A stretch of 31,965 nucleotides of DNA, from NCBI GenBank assembly GCA_964534745.1, contig CAZHQW010000043.1:1-31965 (forward strand), written 5' to 3'. The position numbers and the translations under genes are program-made. Of this stretch, positions 16,690 to 24,552 are shown piece after piece. The notes under the pieces are model-generated. The model had not been told where the DNA came from. It searched no databases and was given only the letters and a program-made list of their open reading frames with translations. The first letter of the stretch is position 1. Each line of letters starts with the position of its first letter. This stretch comes from G020354785 sp964534745. Its GTDB lineage: Bacteria; Bacteroidota; Bacteroidia; Bacteroidales; UBA10428.

Positions 16690-17889
16690 ATGAGGGCAGG
16701 TTATATCCTTGTGTTATCGGTAATCTTAATTTCATATATTTTACAGTCCCGATACTTATATAGCCAGGAACAGGAACTCCCCGGGTACAGGTTCAATCCG
16801 ATAAAGGTACTGAATACAACAGAAGTTAAAAACCAGTACAGCTCCAGTACATGCTGGAGTTTTGCAGGTATATCGCTGCTGGAATCAGAACTAATGCGCA
16901 CAAAAAATAAAACCTATGACCTTTCCGAAATGTTTATTGTAAGATATGCCTATATTGCCAAGGCGAAGAAATATGTACGGATGCACGGGCATATTAACTT
17001 TACCGCCGGAGGAGCAGCAAATGATGTAATTGAAGTGATAAAAGACCATGGCATAGTCCCTGAAGAAATATACCCGTCAAACAGGGAGAATCTTATTCAC
17101 GGTAAAATGGATTCAGTACTGAAAGATTATGTTAATAAAGTTATTAATAAAAACGTCATAAGCAATGACTGGCTTGACGGCTATATTGAGATCCTTGATT
17201 CATACATTGGTGAGATTCCCGATACTTTTTTATATGACGAAAAAGTATATACGCCGAAGGGCTATGCTGAAGAGTTAGGTCTGGATATGGACGATTATGT
17301 GCTGGTCACATCGTTTACGCACCATCCCGTATATTCCAGGTTTATCCTGGAGGTGCCGGATAACTGGTCATGGGGTGAAGTATATAACGTAACGCTTGAC
17401 GACCTGGTTGAAATAATTGACAGTGCTGTATATAACGGTTATACCGTTTTATGGTCCACTGATAACAGTGATAGGGGCTTTGCATTTGATCACGGACTTG
17501 CTGTTGTTCCTGATATTGACTACGAGAACATGACTGCTGAGCAGCGTATGAACTGGGATACCATGCCACAGGAAGCTAAAGACAGCAGATTATACAACTT
17601 TGAGGTTCCGGGACCGGAAAAGCATATTACCAGTGAAATTAGGCAGGAAGGATTTGACATTTATACTACTACCGACGATCACGGGATGCATATAATCGGA
17701 CTTGCTGAAGACCAGAATAAATCAAGATATTATTATGTCAAGAATTCATGGGGGACGGACAATCTGTACTACGGATTTATGTATGCCTCAGTTCCCTATG
17801 TAAGGTACAAGACTATATCACTAATGCTGAATAAAAATGCCATACCTTCAGGAATAGCCTCAGCACTGGGTATAACGAAAACGGAATAA
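16690..17889 (+). CDS. Secreted C1-family cysteine peptidase, bleomycin hydrolase/PepC-like
   Basis: A papain-fold peptidase of the C1B (bleomycin hydrolase/aminopeptidase C) group. Catalytic parts are present: the Gln of VKNQYSSSTCWSFAG with nucleophile Cys55, His334 in HGMHIIGLAED and Asn352 in YVKNSWG. Other family stretches are YDLSEMFIVRYAYIAKAKKY and AFDHGLAVVPD. Unlike the cytosolic PepC of Firmicutes, this 399-residue protein begins with a signal peptide (about residues 1-25, ending ...YLYSQEQE), so it should act in the periplasm or outside. The Asp-rich middle of the domain is preserved. A 101-nt spacer separates it from the PorE-like gene, and a Cys-rich small gene follows after 14 nt. 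Confidence 0.88.
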   Translation: MRAGYILVLSVILISYILQSRYLYSQEQELPGYRFNPIKVLNTTEVKNQYSSSTCWSFAGISLLESELMRTKNKTYDLSEMFIVRYAYIAKAKKYVRMHGHINFTAGGAANDVIEVIKDHGIVPEEIYPSNRENLIHGKMDSVLKDYVNKVINKNVISNDWLDGYIEILDSYIGEIPDTFLYDEKVYTPKGYAEELGLDMDDYVLVTSFTHHPVYSRFILEVPDNWSWGEVYNVTLDDLVEIIDSAVYNGYTVLWSTDNSDRGFAFDHGLAVVPDIDYENMTAEQRMNWDTMPQEAKDSRLYNFEVPGPEKHITSEIRQEGFDIYTTTDDHGMHIIGLAEDQNKSRYYYVKNSWGTDNLYYGFMYASVPYVRYKTISLMLNKNAIPSGIASALGITKTE

Positions 17890-17903
17890 AGCAATAACAG
17901 ACT

Positions 17904-18110
17904 ATGGAATGTAAAAAGGAGACAAACATGCAATATTGCAACTGCACATTTTCGTGCGGTAAAAAAGGAACATGTTGCGAATGTATACACTATCACAGGA
18001 GGATGGGACAGCTGCCTGCCTGTTATTTCCCGGATGATTACGAAAAGACTGGAGACAGGGATATAGAAAGCCTTATTAGTCTTTATAACAGGAGGGGTGC
18101 CTGGTGGTAA
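17904..18110 (+). CDS. Small cysteine-rich protein, DUF6485-like
   Basis: A 68-residue protein with eight Cys and two His, mostly within residues 12-40: CNCTFSCGKKGTCCECIHYH then LPACYFPDDYEKTGDR. The pattern matches my memory of the DUF6485 family, widespread in anaerobes and of unknown function; the cysteines suggest metal or Fe-S binding. The family usually begins MEC..., which supports ATG 17904. However, a strong AAAGGAG (17915-17921) sits 6 nt before an in-frame ATG at 17928, which could be used instead and is unusual in Bacteroidota. No signal peptide, so cytosolic. It lies 14 nt after the C1 peptidase gene. Confidence 0.75.
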   Translation: MECKKETNMQYCNCTFSCGKKGTCCECIHYHRRMGQLPACYFPDDYEKTGDRDIESLISLYNRRGAWW

Positions 18111-18185
18111 TGCCTGTTTTAAAAAAATCCTTAATTTATTGAAACCCTTCATAGGCTTTATGAGTTTAATATAATACTTTTTTTA

Positions 18186-21100
18186 ATGAGAAGCAGAAAA
18201 GCTGGAGTATTTATGAGTAAAGTCCTGGCAAGGATATTAACATTGCTGCTTTGTATTGCACTGTTCAGTTTGTTTCTTCGCTTTACTACAGAGAGAAACG
18301 GATTTTACAATGAATTCAAATTAAAAAACAGGAAAACCGATCCCCCTTTTCTGTCTTCACCTGAGAAATGGGTCGACTCCGTATTTAATTCGCTGTCATC
18401 ACAGGAAAAGATAGCACAGCTGATGATGGTAGCAGCTTATACTGACAGGAACGAGTATCATGAAAAAGAAATTAAAAGGCTGATACAAAAGTATAATATA
18501 GGGGGATTGATATTTTTTCAGGGACATCCTTATAAGCAGGCCAGACTGACCAACGAATACCAGTCTCTTGCCAAAACACCTCTCTTTATCGCGATTGATG
18601 CCGAATGGGGACTGGCGATGCGGCTTGACAGCACCATCAAATACCCGTATGCGATGATGCTGGGGGCAGTAAAGGATGAAAAACTGATTTACGAAATGGG
18701 AGCCCAGATAGCAGAACAACTTAAACTGATTGGCACACACATAAATTTTGCTCCTGTTATTGATGTGAATAACAATCCCGTTAATCCGGTTATTAACATA
18801 CGTTCCTTTGGTGAGGACAGGGCCAGTGTCACCCGGAAAGGACTGCTTTACATGAAGGGAATGCAGGATAACAATATTCTGGCTGTTGCAAAACACTTTC
18901 CCGGCCATGGTGATACCGACAAAGATTCGCATTTAACCCTGCCCCTGATCTCACATTCAAGGGAGAGGCTGGACAGCATAGAGCTTTTCCCGTTTAAAGA
19001 GCTGATTAACAGCGGCCTCGGCGGAGTGATGACTGCCCATCTAAGCGTGCCGGCTCTTGAAAAAGATCCTAAAACCGCCTCGTCATTATCCAGAAATGTT
19101 GTAACGGGACTGCTGAAAAATGAACTCGGTTTCAAGGGTTTGATTTTCACAGATGCTATGAATATGGGTGGCATTAACAAATATTTCAGTCCGGAAGAAG
19201 CAAATGTTAAAGCCATAGCTGCAGGAAATGATATACTGCTTATGCCCCACGACGTACCGAAAACAATATCTCTCATACAAAAAGAAATAAGAAGGGGCAA
19301 TATATCCCAGGAAGATATTGATAATAAATGTAAAAAAATACTGGCTGCCAAATACTGGGTCGGACTAAATAATTACAGTCCTGTAAAACTGTGTGAACTT
19401 GATAAAAAATTAAACCGGACTGAGTTTTTACTGCTTCAGAGGAAACTTATTGAATCTTCACTCACATTGCTAAATAACAGGAATAATTTAATTCCTTTGA
19501 AAAGGCTTGACACCTTAAAGATTGCAACCATCGCCCTGGGCTGTGATAATCCGGATATCTTTCAAAAAACAGCCGTACTCTATACTGAAACCGGCAGTAT
19601 CTGCACTAATGAAGATCCGTCCATTGTCCGCTTACAGGACAAATTAAATGAATATAACCTGCTTATAATCAGCATTCACAATACAAACATCCGTGTGTCG
19701 AAAAACTATGGAATATCAAGGAAGACAATAGAATTCATTGACAGCCTGGCGGATAAATACAATGTCATTCTGAATGTACCGGCTAATCCTTACGCATTGT
19801 CAGGTTTTAAAGACTTAAATAATATAAAGGGACTTATTGTATCATATGAAGATAATGACATAACGCAGAGCCTGGCAGCACAGCTTATTTTCGGAGCCAT
19901 ACCTGCAGAGGGATCGTTACCTGTTACTGTCAGCAAAGAATATCCAGCAGGAAGCAGCATCAAAACGGCGAGCAGCATGAGATTAAAATACACAATCCCT
20001 GCAGAGGCCGATATTGATGAAGTACATTTGATGAAGATTGACTCAATAGTTGAGGACGCGATTGATAAAGAAGTTATGCCAGGCTGCCAGATACTGGTAG
20101 CCAGGGAAGGCAAGGTAGTATATCATAAATCTTTCGGATATCATACATATTCGCACAGGCGAAAAGTGCAAGACGATGACCTGTATGATCTTGCGTCCAT
20201 AACCAAGATAGCGGCGACCGTCCCTGTTATAATGCAAATGTATGAACAGGGAACAATAGACCTGGATGAAAAGCTTTCAGTATATCTTCCATATTTAGAC
20301 AGTACAGATAAAAAAGACATAACGATAAAAGACATACTCCTCCATAAGTCACGGCTGAAACCATGGATACCTTTCTATATTTCAACACTGGAACCTATAT
20401 ATCCGAATCAGACTTATGCGAGCAACAAATTCTCCCCCTCCTACCCCATCCAGATAGGACCCAACCTATACGCAAACAAGCACCTGAAATATAAAAACGG
20501 GTATTATGCAAGAGACTTCTCAGAGGATTATCCTGTCCAGATTGCTGATAACCTATACATAAACAAGCATTTTAAAGACTCTATTTACGATATCATTGCC
20601 CGTTCGGAACTGAATGGCACTGAAGGTTATAAATATAGTGACCTGGGGTTTTATTTGCTTTATAAAATAATCAACGACAGGTTTAAATCAGGATTCAGCA
20701 GTTATACTGATTCAGCTTTTTATAAGCCCCTTGGCGCGAATTCCCTGGGTTTTTGTCCCACCCATAGATATTCCAGGGAACAGATAGTACCAACTGAAGA
20801 CGATCTTGTTTTCCGTAAGCAACTATTGCATGGTTATGTCCATGATCCGGGAGCAGCAATGCTGGGAGGTGTCTGCGGACATGCAGGATTATTCTCCAAT
20901 GCCAATGATCTGGCCAAGCTTATGCAGATGTATCTCAATGGAGGTTTATACGGAGGGGATAGATATATAAAGGAAAAGACTATAGAATATTTCAGTTCCT
21001 GCCAGGATATTAAGAATGGTAACAGAAGGGGTCTGGGTTTTGACAAACCTGAACCCGACACCAGCAAGTCCGGTCCCACCTTCACCGGTGTATCTCCCGA

Positions 21101-21290
21101 AAGTTACGGGCATACGGGATTTACAGGTACATTAGCATGGGCAGATCCTGAATTTAAAATTATTTATATATTCCTTTCAAACAGGGTATACCCCGATGCT
21201 GTCAATAACAAACTTATCGAGCTTAACATAAGAACCAAGATTCAACGGGTTATTTATGAGTCTATCAGGCAGCCTGACAAAAAAATGTAA
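18186..21290 (+). CDS. GH3 (NagZ-like) glycosidase fused to a serine beta-lactamase-fold domain
   Basis: A 1034-residue fusion with an N-terminal signal anchor (about residues 11-30). ATG 18213 is an alternative start. Residues ~55-400 are a GH3 barrel with the NagZ-type loop KHFPGHGDTDKDSH (acid/base dyad Asp247/His249) and nucleophile Asp323 in FTDAMNMGG; a GH3 C-terminal alpha/beta domain follows (to ~600). Residues ~620-1030 are a class C beta-lactamase/PBP-like domain with Ser671-x-x-Lys674 (SITK), Tyr817 in YSD and His976-Thr-Gly. It likely cleaves N-acetylglucosamine from peptidoglycan fragments and also hydrolyses an ester or amide on the same material in the periplasm. Residues 753-768 and 782-797 are an internal duplication. 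Such fusions are known in Bacteroidota. It converges on the aminotransferase gene with 5 nt between stops. Confidence 0.9.
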   Translation: MRSRKAGVFMSKVLARILTLLLCIALFSLFLRFTTERNGFYNEFKLKNRKTDPPFLSSPEKWVDSVFNSLSSQEKIAQLMMVAAYTDRNEYHEKEIKRLIQKYNIGGLIFFQGHPYKQARLTNEYQSLAKTPLFIAIDAEWGLAMRLDSTIKYPYAMMLGAVKDEKLIYEMGAQIAEQLKLIGTHINFAPVIDVNNNPVNPVINIRSFGEDRASVTRKGLLYMKGMQDNNILAVAKHFPGHGDTDKDSHLTLPLISHSRERLDSIELFPFKELINSGLGGVMTAHLSVPALEKDPKTASSLSRNVVTGLLKNELGFKGLIFTDAMNMGGINKYFSPEEANVKAIAAGNDILLMPHDVPKTISLIQKEIRRGNISQEDIDNKCKKILAAKYWVGLNNYSPVKLCELDKKLNRTEFLLLQRKLIESSLTLLNNRNNLIPLKRLDTLKIATIALGCDNPDIFQKTAVLYTETGSICTNEDPSIVRLQDKLNEYNLLIISIHNTNIRVSKNYGISRKTIEFIDSLADKYNVILNVPANPYALSGFKDLNNIKGLIVSYEDNDITQSLAAQLIFGAIPAEGSLPVTVSKEYPAGSSIKTASSMRLKYTIPAEADIDEVHLMKIDSIVEDAIDKEVMPGCQILVAREGKVVYHKSFGYHTYSHRRKVQDDDLYDLASITKIAATVPVIMQMYEQGTIDLDEKLSVYLPYLDSTDKKDITIKDILLHKSRLKPWIPFYISTLEPIYPNQTYASNKFSPSYPIQIGPNLYANKHLKYKNGYYARDFSEDYPVQIADNLYINKHFKDSIYDIIARSELNGTEGYKYSDLGFYLLYKIINDRFKSGFSSYTDSAFYKPLGANSLGFCPTHRYSREQIVPTEDDLVFRKQLLHGYVHDPGAAMLGGVCGHAGLFSNANDLAKLMQMYLNGGLYGGDRYIKEKTIEYFSSCQDIKNGNRRGLGFDKPEPDTSKSGPTFTGVSPESYGHTGFTGTLAWADPEFKIIYIFLSNRVYPDAVNNKLIELNIRTKIQRVIYESIRQPDKKM

Positions 21291-21295
21291 GAATA

Positions 21296-22357
21296 TCAGT
21301 ATTTCTCATTCTTCAGTGCAGATTCAATCCTGTTTAATCCCTCTTCAATCTCCTTTGCATCAAGTGCATAGCTCAGCCTAATCCTGTCAGGTGAACCAAA
21401 CCACTCACCAAGATATGTAATAACCTTATATTTTGTATAGAGGTCCCATACAAGTTTAACGGGATTTACAAACTCGGGAAATACGTAGAATGCTCCCTCG
21501 GGTTTCCACAAGTTGAATCCCAGATCACATAATCCTTTGTAGATAATGTCCCTGCGTGCACGCCAGACCTGCTGCTGTTCCTTTATATAGGTCTTTGGTG
21601 TTGTCATAGCGTTCAATGCCATATCCTGGGCTATAAGGCTTGTGTTCATCGACGTGTGAGTCTTTATTTCAATGGCTTTGTTAACAATATCCTGGTCACT
21701 GCTCCATAAATAACCTACCCGCACACCGCACATGGCATATGTCTTTGAAAAGGAATTTACGGTTATAACATGGCCCCCGTTAATGTGGTAGTTCTCCCTT
21801 TCATATATCAAATCTTTATAAACCTCATCAGATACAATATAGATATTCTTATTGCGCGTTATTTCTTCAATCTCCTTAAGTGTTTCAATCTGTTCTATCC
21901 TTCCGGTCGGATTGGAAGGTGAATTAATAAGAACAGCCCTGCAATCCTTTATCTTCTTTAAGAAATCATCCATATCTATCTGGCCATCTTTCAAATTCGT
22001 ATATACGGGCTCCATGCCTGCATAACTAACTATATGAGGGTATGAGTAATAATAGGGCTTTGGCAATAAAACTTTTCCTTTGCCCATGGCCCTGAAAATA
22101 AGATCCAGGGCTTCCGATGCCCCGTTAGTGATTACAAAGTTATCAGCCGTTGAGGCAGTATATTCATATGAAAGAGCTTTTCTAAGACTGTATTCTCCCT
22201 GTATCAATCCGTATCTTAAATCAAATCTCATATTCAGTCCGTCCGTTACCTCTTTCGGGGGAGGAAGATCAGGCTGTCCCGATCCAAAGCTTATCATTCC
22301 ATTACCCTGCTTGCCAATAAAAATGGAGGGACTCTTCAAATCTGTGTTAGTTTGCAT
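21296..22357 (-). CDS. PLP-dependent class I/II aminotransferase
   Basis: Fold-type I aminotransferase (353 aa) acting on an amino acid not identifiable from sequence. The PLP-binding lysine is Lys205 in NSFSKTYAMCGVRVGY. Other family marks are SFGSGQPDLPPP (substrate-side start), TNGASEALDLIFRAM (cofactor phosphate loop), INSPSNPTG, VSDEVYKDLIY and IRLSYALD near the end. It is shorter than the usual 380-400 residues, mostly at the N-terminus, but starts cleanly at the conserved GQPD region. Cytosolic. A promoter-like pair lies 18-49 nt upstream. Its stop is 5 nt from the stop of the GH3 fusion, so the two converge. Confidence 0.9.
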   Translation of the reverse strand: MQTNTDLKSPSIFIGKQGNGMISFGSGQPDLPPPKEVTDGLNMRFDLRYGLIQGEYSLRKALSYEYTASTADNFVITNGASEALDLIFRAMGKGKVLLPKPYYYSYPHIVSYAGMEPVYTNLKDGQIDMDDFLKKIKDCRAVLINSPSNPTGRIEQIETLKEIEEITRNKNIYIVSDEVYKDLIYERENYHINGGHVITVNSFSKTYAMCGVRVGYLWSSDQDIVNKAIEIKTHTSMNTSLIAQDMALNAMTTPKTYIKEQQQVWRARRDIIYKGLCDLGFNLWKPEGAFYVFPEFVNPVKLVWDLYTKYKVITYLGEWFGSPDRIRLSYALDAKEIEEGLNRIESALKNEKY

Positions 22358-22374
22358 TTTTTAAAATTTTCCCG

Positions 22375-22406
22375 TAAAGCTAACATGAATTAAAGGCACT
22401 ACCAAA
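22375..22406 (-). promoter_or_regulatory. Promoter candidate for the aminotransferase
   Basis: On the - strand: TTTG (22403-22406), a 20-nt spacer, then TAGCTTTA (22375-22382), one mismatch from TAnnTTTG. A start near 22368 would leave a leader of about 10 nt before the ATG at 22357. The spacing is right for the Bacteroidota primary sigma factor. Confidence 0.5.
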
Positions 22407-22436
22407 TTTGAGTATATTCTTTTTTTGACAATGGTA

Positions 22437-22464
22437 AAATAAAAAACCCTGCAAAAAAAGCAGG
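22437..22464 (-). terminator. Intrinsic terminator of the 66-residue small gene
   Basis: CCTGC (22448-22452) and GCAGG (22460-22464) form a 5-bp stem with a 7-nt loop. On the - strand it is followed by GTTTTTTATTTT, a U-rich tail. It lies 40 nt beyond the stop of the small gene at 22505, and its orientation matches that gene. Confidence 0.65.
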
Positions 22465-22504
22465 ATTTTATAATGTTATATTTATATGAGATGGTGTATT
22501 ACGA

Positions 22505-22705
22505 TCAGAAAATACGGTATCTTGTATTATTATCTATCCTGAAATGAGATGGTGTTCTTAAGAAATTGGTCAGCAGCATCCTCAGTTTGTTGAACCTGAC
22601 CTGAAGCTCATTCTTCTTGTCAGGAGTCCAGTTCAAGCCTAATTTCAGCTTGTTAAAATCAGATTTTGATCCGCCAAAAATCGAGGTCTTATTGTGCTGA
22701 TTCAT
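22505..22705 (-). CDS. Small basic protein of unknown function
   Basis: A 66-residue, Lys/Arg/Asn-rich protein (begins MNQHNKTSIFGGSKSDF, ends HFRIDNNTRYRIF) that I do not recognise. It has no signal peptide, membrane segment or cysteine. Residues ~17-50 look amphipathic. Support for being real: a proper intrinsic terminator lies 40 nt past its stop in the same orientation, it is flanked by its own intergenic regions, and no larger gene overlaps it. No clear Shine-Dalgarno is seen, and a TATATTTC box (one mismatch to TAnnTTTG) lies a few bases upstream of the start. A nucleic-acid-binding role would fit the charge but is only a guess. Confidence 0.5.
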   Translation of the reverse strand: MNQHNKTSIFGGSKSDFNKLKLGLNWTPDKKNELQVRFNKLRMLLTNFLRTPSHFRIDNNTRYRIF

Positions 22706-22824
22706 ATTTGAAAAATTGAAATATAGTTATATAATTAAACGTTAAATTTATTAAATAGGTTTCCTTCGTAATTGATTTTTTTTGAATCCCTTGTCATCAG
22801 TTATATATCGACCAATTATTATGC

Positions 22825-22840
22825 CAATAATATATTATTG
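22825..22840. repeat. Perfect 16-bp palindrome, possible operator
   Basis: CAATAATATATTATTG is its own reverse complement. It lies in the 256-bp intergenic stretch between the SiaC-like gene and the small 66-residue gene, 120-135 bp upstream of the latter. AT-rich palindromes of this size can arise by chance, so an operator role is only possible. I see nothing else definite in 22706-22961. Confidence 0.4.
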
Positions 22841-22961
22841 CTGAATATAAATAATACGACTATATATCAAGTTTTCAACATATAAATCAAAACTATCAAC
22901 ATTACACGACAAAAAGAGATAAGAAGGGACAGGTATAAAACAGGGAGAAGATGAGTCCTGG

Positions 22962-23336
22962 TTAGTACTCTATTATTTCAAAAGGAATATCAACATTTTC
23001 CTTAAACTCCAACCCCAAATCATGCATATCTTCATCATCTTCCTCATAGTACCAAATCACTTTGACTTCGTTACCTGTTTCATGAATCTGTTCAAGGCGC
23101 AGGAGAATGTCCTGTATTAATTTGGATGTTGCAGTATTAAAGTAAATATATTTGAAAACAAATTCAGTATTCTTGTTGGGAATCTGCTTGTAATCATCAA
23201 GCCAGTCTATAACAGGCTGGTAAAAGGTAATAACGTCCTCAGGCAGGGAGCGCCCTGAGATTTCAAAAATATTATTTTCCGGATCAAATAAAACCTTGGG
23301 TGTATCAGTAGTACCTCTTATATCCAATACTTCCAT
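22962..23336 (-). CDS. SiaC-family regulatory phosphoprotein (DUF1987)
   Basis: A 124-residue DUF1987/SiaC-like protein. In Pseudomonas, SiaC is switched by a kinase/phosphatase pair at Thr68 and controls a diguanylate cyclase. Here the matching position is also Thr68, in YIYFNTATSK. Other family stretches are TPKVLFDPENNIFEISGRS, PEDVITFYQPVIDWLDDY and VKVIWYYEEDDEDMHDLG. No SiaB-type kinase, PP2C phosphatase or GGDEF protein is encoded nearby, so its partners must be elsewhere or the role differs. In Bacteroidota it is often next to such genes. Cytosolic. A 10-bp inverted repeat lies in its leader. Confidence 0.88.
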   Translation of the reverse strand: MEVLDIRGTTDTPKVLFDPENNIFEISGRSLPEDVITFYQPVIDWLDDYKQIPNKNTEFVFKYIYFNTATSKLIQDILLRLEQIHETGNEVKVIWYYEEDDEDMHDLGLEFKENVDIPFEIIEY

Positions 23337-23350
23337 AATGTTTATAATTT

Positions 23351-23378
23351 TTAATCAAATCAGTTAATATTTGATTAA
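23351..23378. promoter_or_regulatory. Inverted repeat in the leader of the SiaC-like gene
   Basis: TTAATCAAAT (23351-23360) and ATTTGATTAA (23369-23378) are perfect 10-nt inverted arms with an 8-nt loop, 14 nt upstream of the ATG at 23336. It could be a protein-binding operator or a leader hairpin. It is AT-rich, so chance occurrence cannot be excluded. Confidence 0.4.
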
Positions 23379-23467
23379 TTATATATAAGAAATCCGACAA
23401 CTGAAGTTATCGTACAAACTAAATTACGTTAATTTTTACTATTATATTATCTTTAATAAAGAAAAAA

Positions 23468-23566
23468 ATGAACATCTTTAATAAACTTTTCACAATTCCT
23501 GATGTTCAAAAGAATGCTGCAACATGTTTTTATTTAAAAAACAATATTAAAACCTTATTAACATGA
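23468..23566 (+). CDS. Possible 32-residue leader peptide coupled to the aldo/keto reductase
   Basis: ATG 23468 opens a 32-codon frame (MNIFNKLFTIPDV...IKTLLT) whose TGA at 23564-23566 overlaps the reductase ATG at 23563 as ATGA, the classic coupling overlap. The peptide is basic, with no recognised domain. There is no clear Shine-Dalgarno, though the preceding bases are A-rich (GAAAAAAATG). The 12-nt repeat ATCTTTAATAAA occurs at 23449-23460 and again inside the frame at 23474-23485. It may be fortuitous. Confidence 0.3.
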   Translation: MNIFNKLFTIPDVQKNAATCFYLKNNIKTLLT

Positions 23567-24552
23567 GTTATTTACCTTCAGGCAACAGATATACATCCAT
23601 GATTTACAATTATTGCGGCAAAAGCGGCCTCAAACTGCCGGCAATATCTTTGGGATTATGGCATAATTTCGGGGATGTGGATAATTTCGATATTTCAAGG
23701 CAGATCCTGTTAAAGGCATTTGATGCCGGTATTACACATTTTGACCTCGCGAATAACTACGGTCCCCCGCCTGGTTCAGCCGAAAAAAATTTCGGCATTA
23801 TTTTAAAAAATGACCTTAAAAATTACAGGGATGAATTAATTATTTCTACCAAGGCAGGATATCAGATGTGGGACGGGCCATACGGGGAATGGGGCTCAAG
23901 AAAATACCTTATTGCCAGCCTTGATCAGAGCCTTAAAAGGATGGGTATTGATTATGTCGATATATTCTATTCTCACAGGCCTGATCCCGATACCCCGCTG
24001 GAGGAGACGATGGGTGCACTTGATCACGCTGTCAGGCAGGGTAAGGCCTTATATGCCGGTATTTCAAACTACAACCCGGAACAGACAAAAAAAGCTGCCA
24101 GGATACTGAGGGCATTGGGTACACCTTGCCTGATTCACCAGCCCAAATATTCGATGTTTGTCAGGCAGGCAGAAGATAAGCTGTTTGATGTACTTGACGA
24201 TGAAGGTATAGGGTCAATAGCATTTTCACCTCTTGCCCAGGGTTTGCTGACAGACAAATACCTTGATGGCATACCTGAAGGATCAAGGGCTGCCAAGCCT
24301 CATGGATTTCTTAGAAAAGAAGAGGTAACTACGGACAAAATTGAAAGGATCAGAAAACTTAATGATATTGCCCTGAAAAGAAACCAGTCGCTGGCACAAA
24401 TGGCCATTGCCTGGATATTGAGGGACAGGAGAGTAACTTCTGTGCTTGTGGGTGTAAGCTCCGTAGATCAGTTAAATGATAACCTGAAGTCACTGGATAA
24501 TATTAAATTTGAGACAAAGGAGCTTAAGTCAATTGACGCAGTACTTGAATAA
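23563..24552 (+). CDS. Aldo/keto reductase, YghZ/GpR (L-glyceraldehyde 3-phosphate reductase)-like
   Basis: NAD(P)H-dependent aldo/keto reductase (329 aa) of the AKR14/YghZ type. The start region (RYTSMIYNYCGKSGLKLP, AISLGLWHNFGD) is nearly diagnostic of this group. The catalytic tetrad is complete: Asp61 and Tyr66 in FDLANNYG, Lys97 in STKAGYQMWDGPYG and His138 in FYSHRPD. Cofactor-binding end: VTSVLVGVSSVDQLNDN. The E. coli relative reduces L-glyceraldehyde 3-phosphate and methylglyoxal, suggesting a detoxifying or sugar-phosphate role. Cytosolic. The next gene starts on the very next base after its stop, so the two form an operon. ATG 23563 matches the family's usual start. Confidence 0.9.
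   Translation: MSYLPSGNRYTSMIYNYCGKSGLKLPAISLGLWHNFGDVDNFDISRQILLKAFDAGITHFDLANNYGPPPGSAEKNFGIILKNDLKNYRDELIISTKAGYQMWDGPYGEWGSRKYLIASLDQSLKRMGIDYVDIFYSHRPDPDTPLEETMGALDHAVRQGKALYAGISNYNPEQTKKAARILRALGTPCLIHQPKYSMFVRQAEDKLFDVLDDEGIGSIAFSPLAQGLLTDKYLDGIPEGSRAAKPHGFLRKEEVTTDKIERIRKLNDIALKRNQSLAQMAIAWILRDRRVTSVLVGVSSVDQLNDNLKSLDNIKFETKELKSIDAVLE

Noticed and set aside
18399..18932. 177-codon open frame on - inside the GH3 gene
   Set aside because: Antisense to a conserved catalytic domain; the translation looks like no known protein and has no promoter or spacing of its own.
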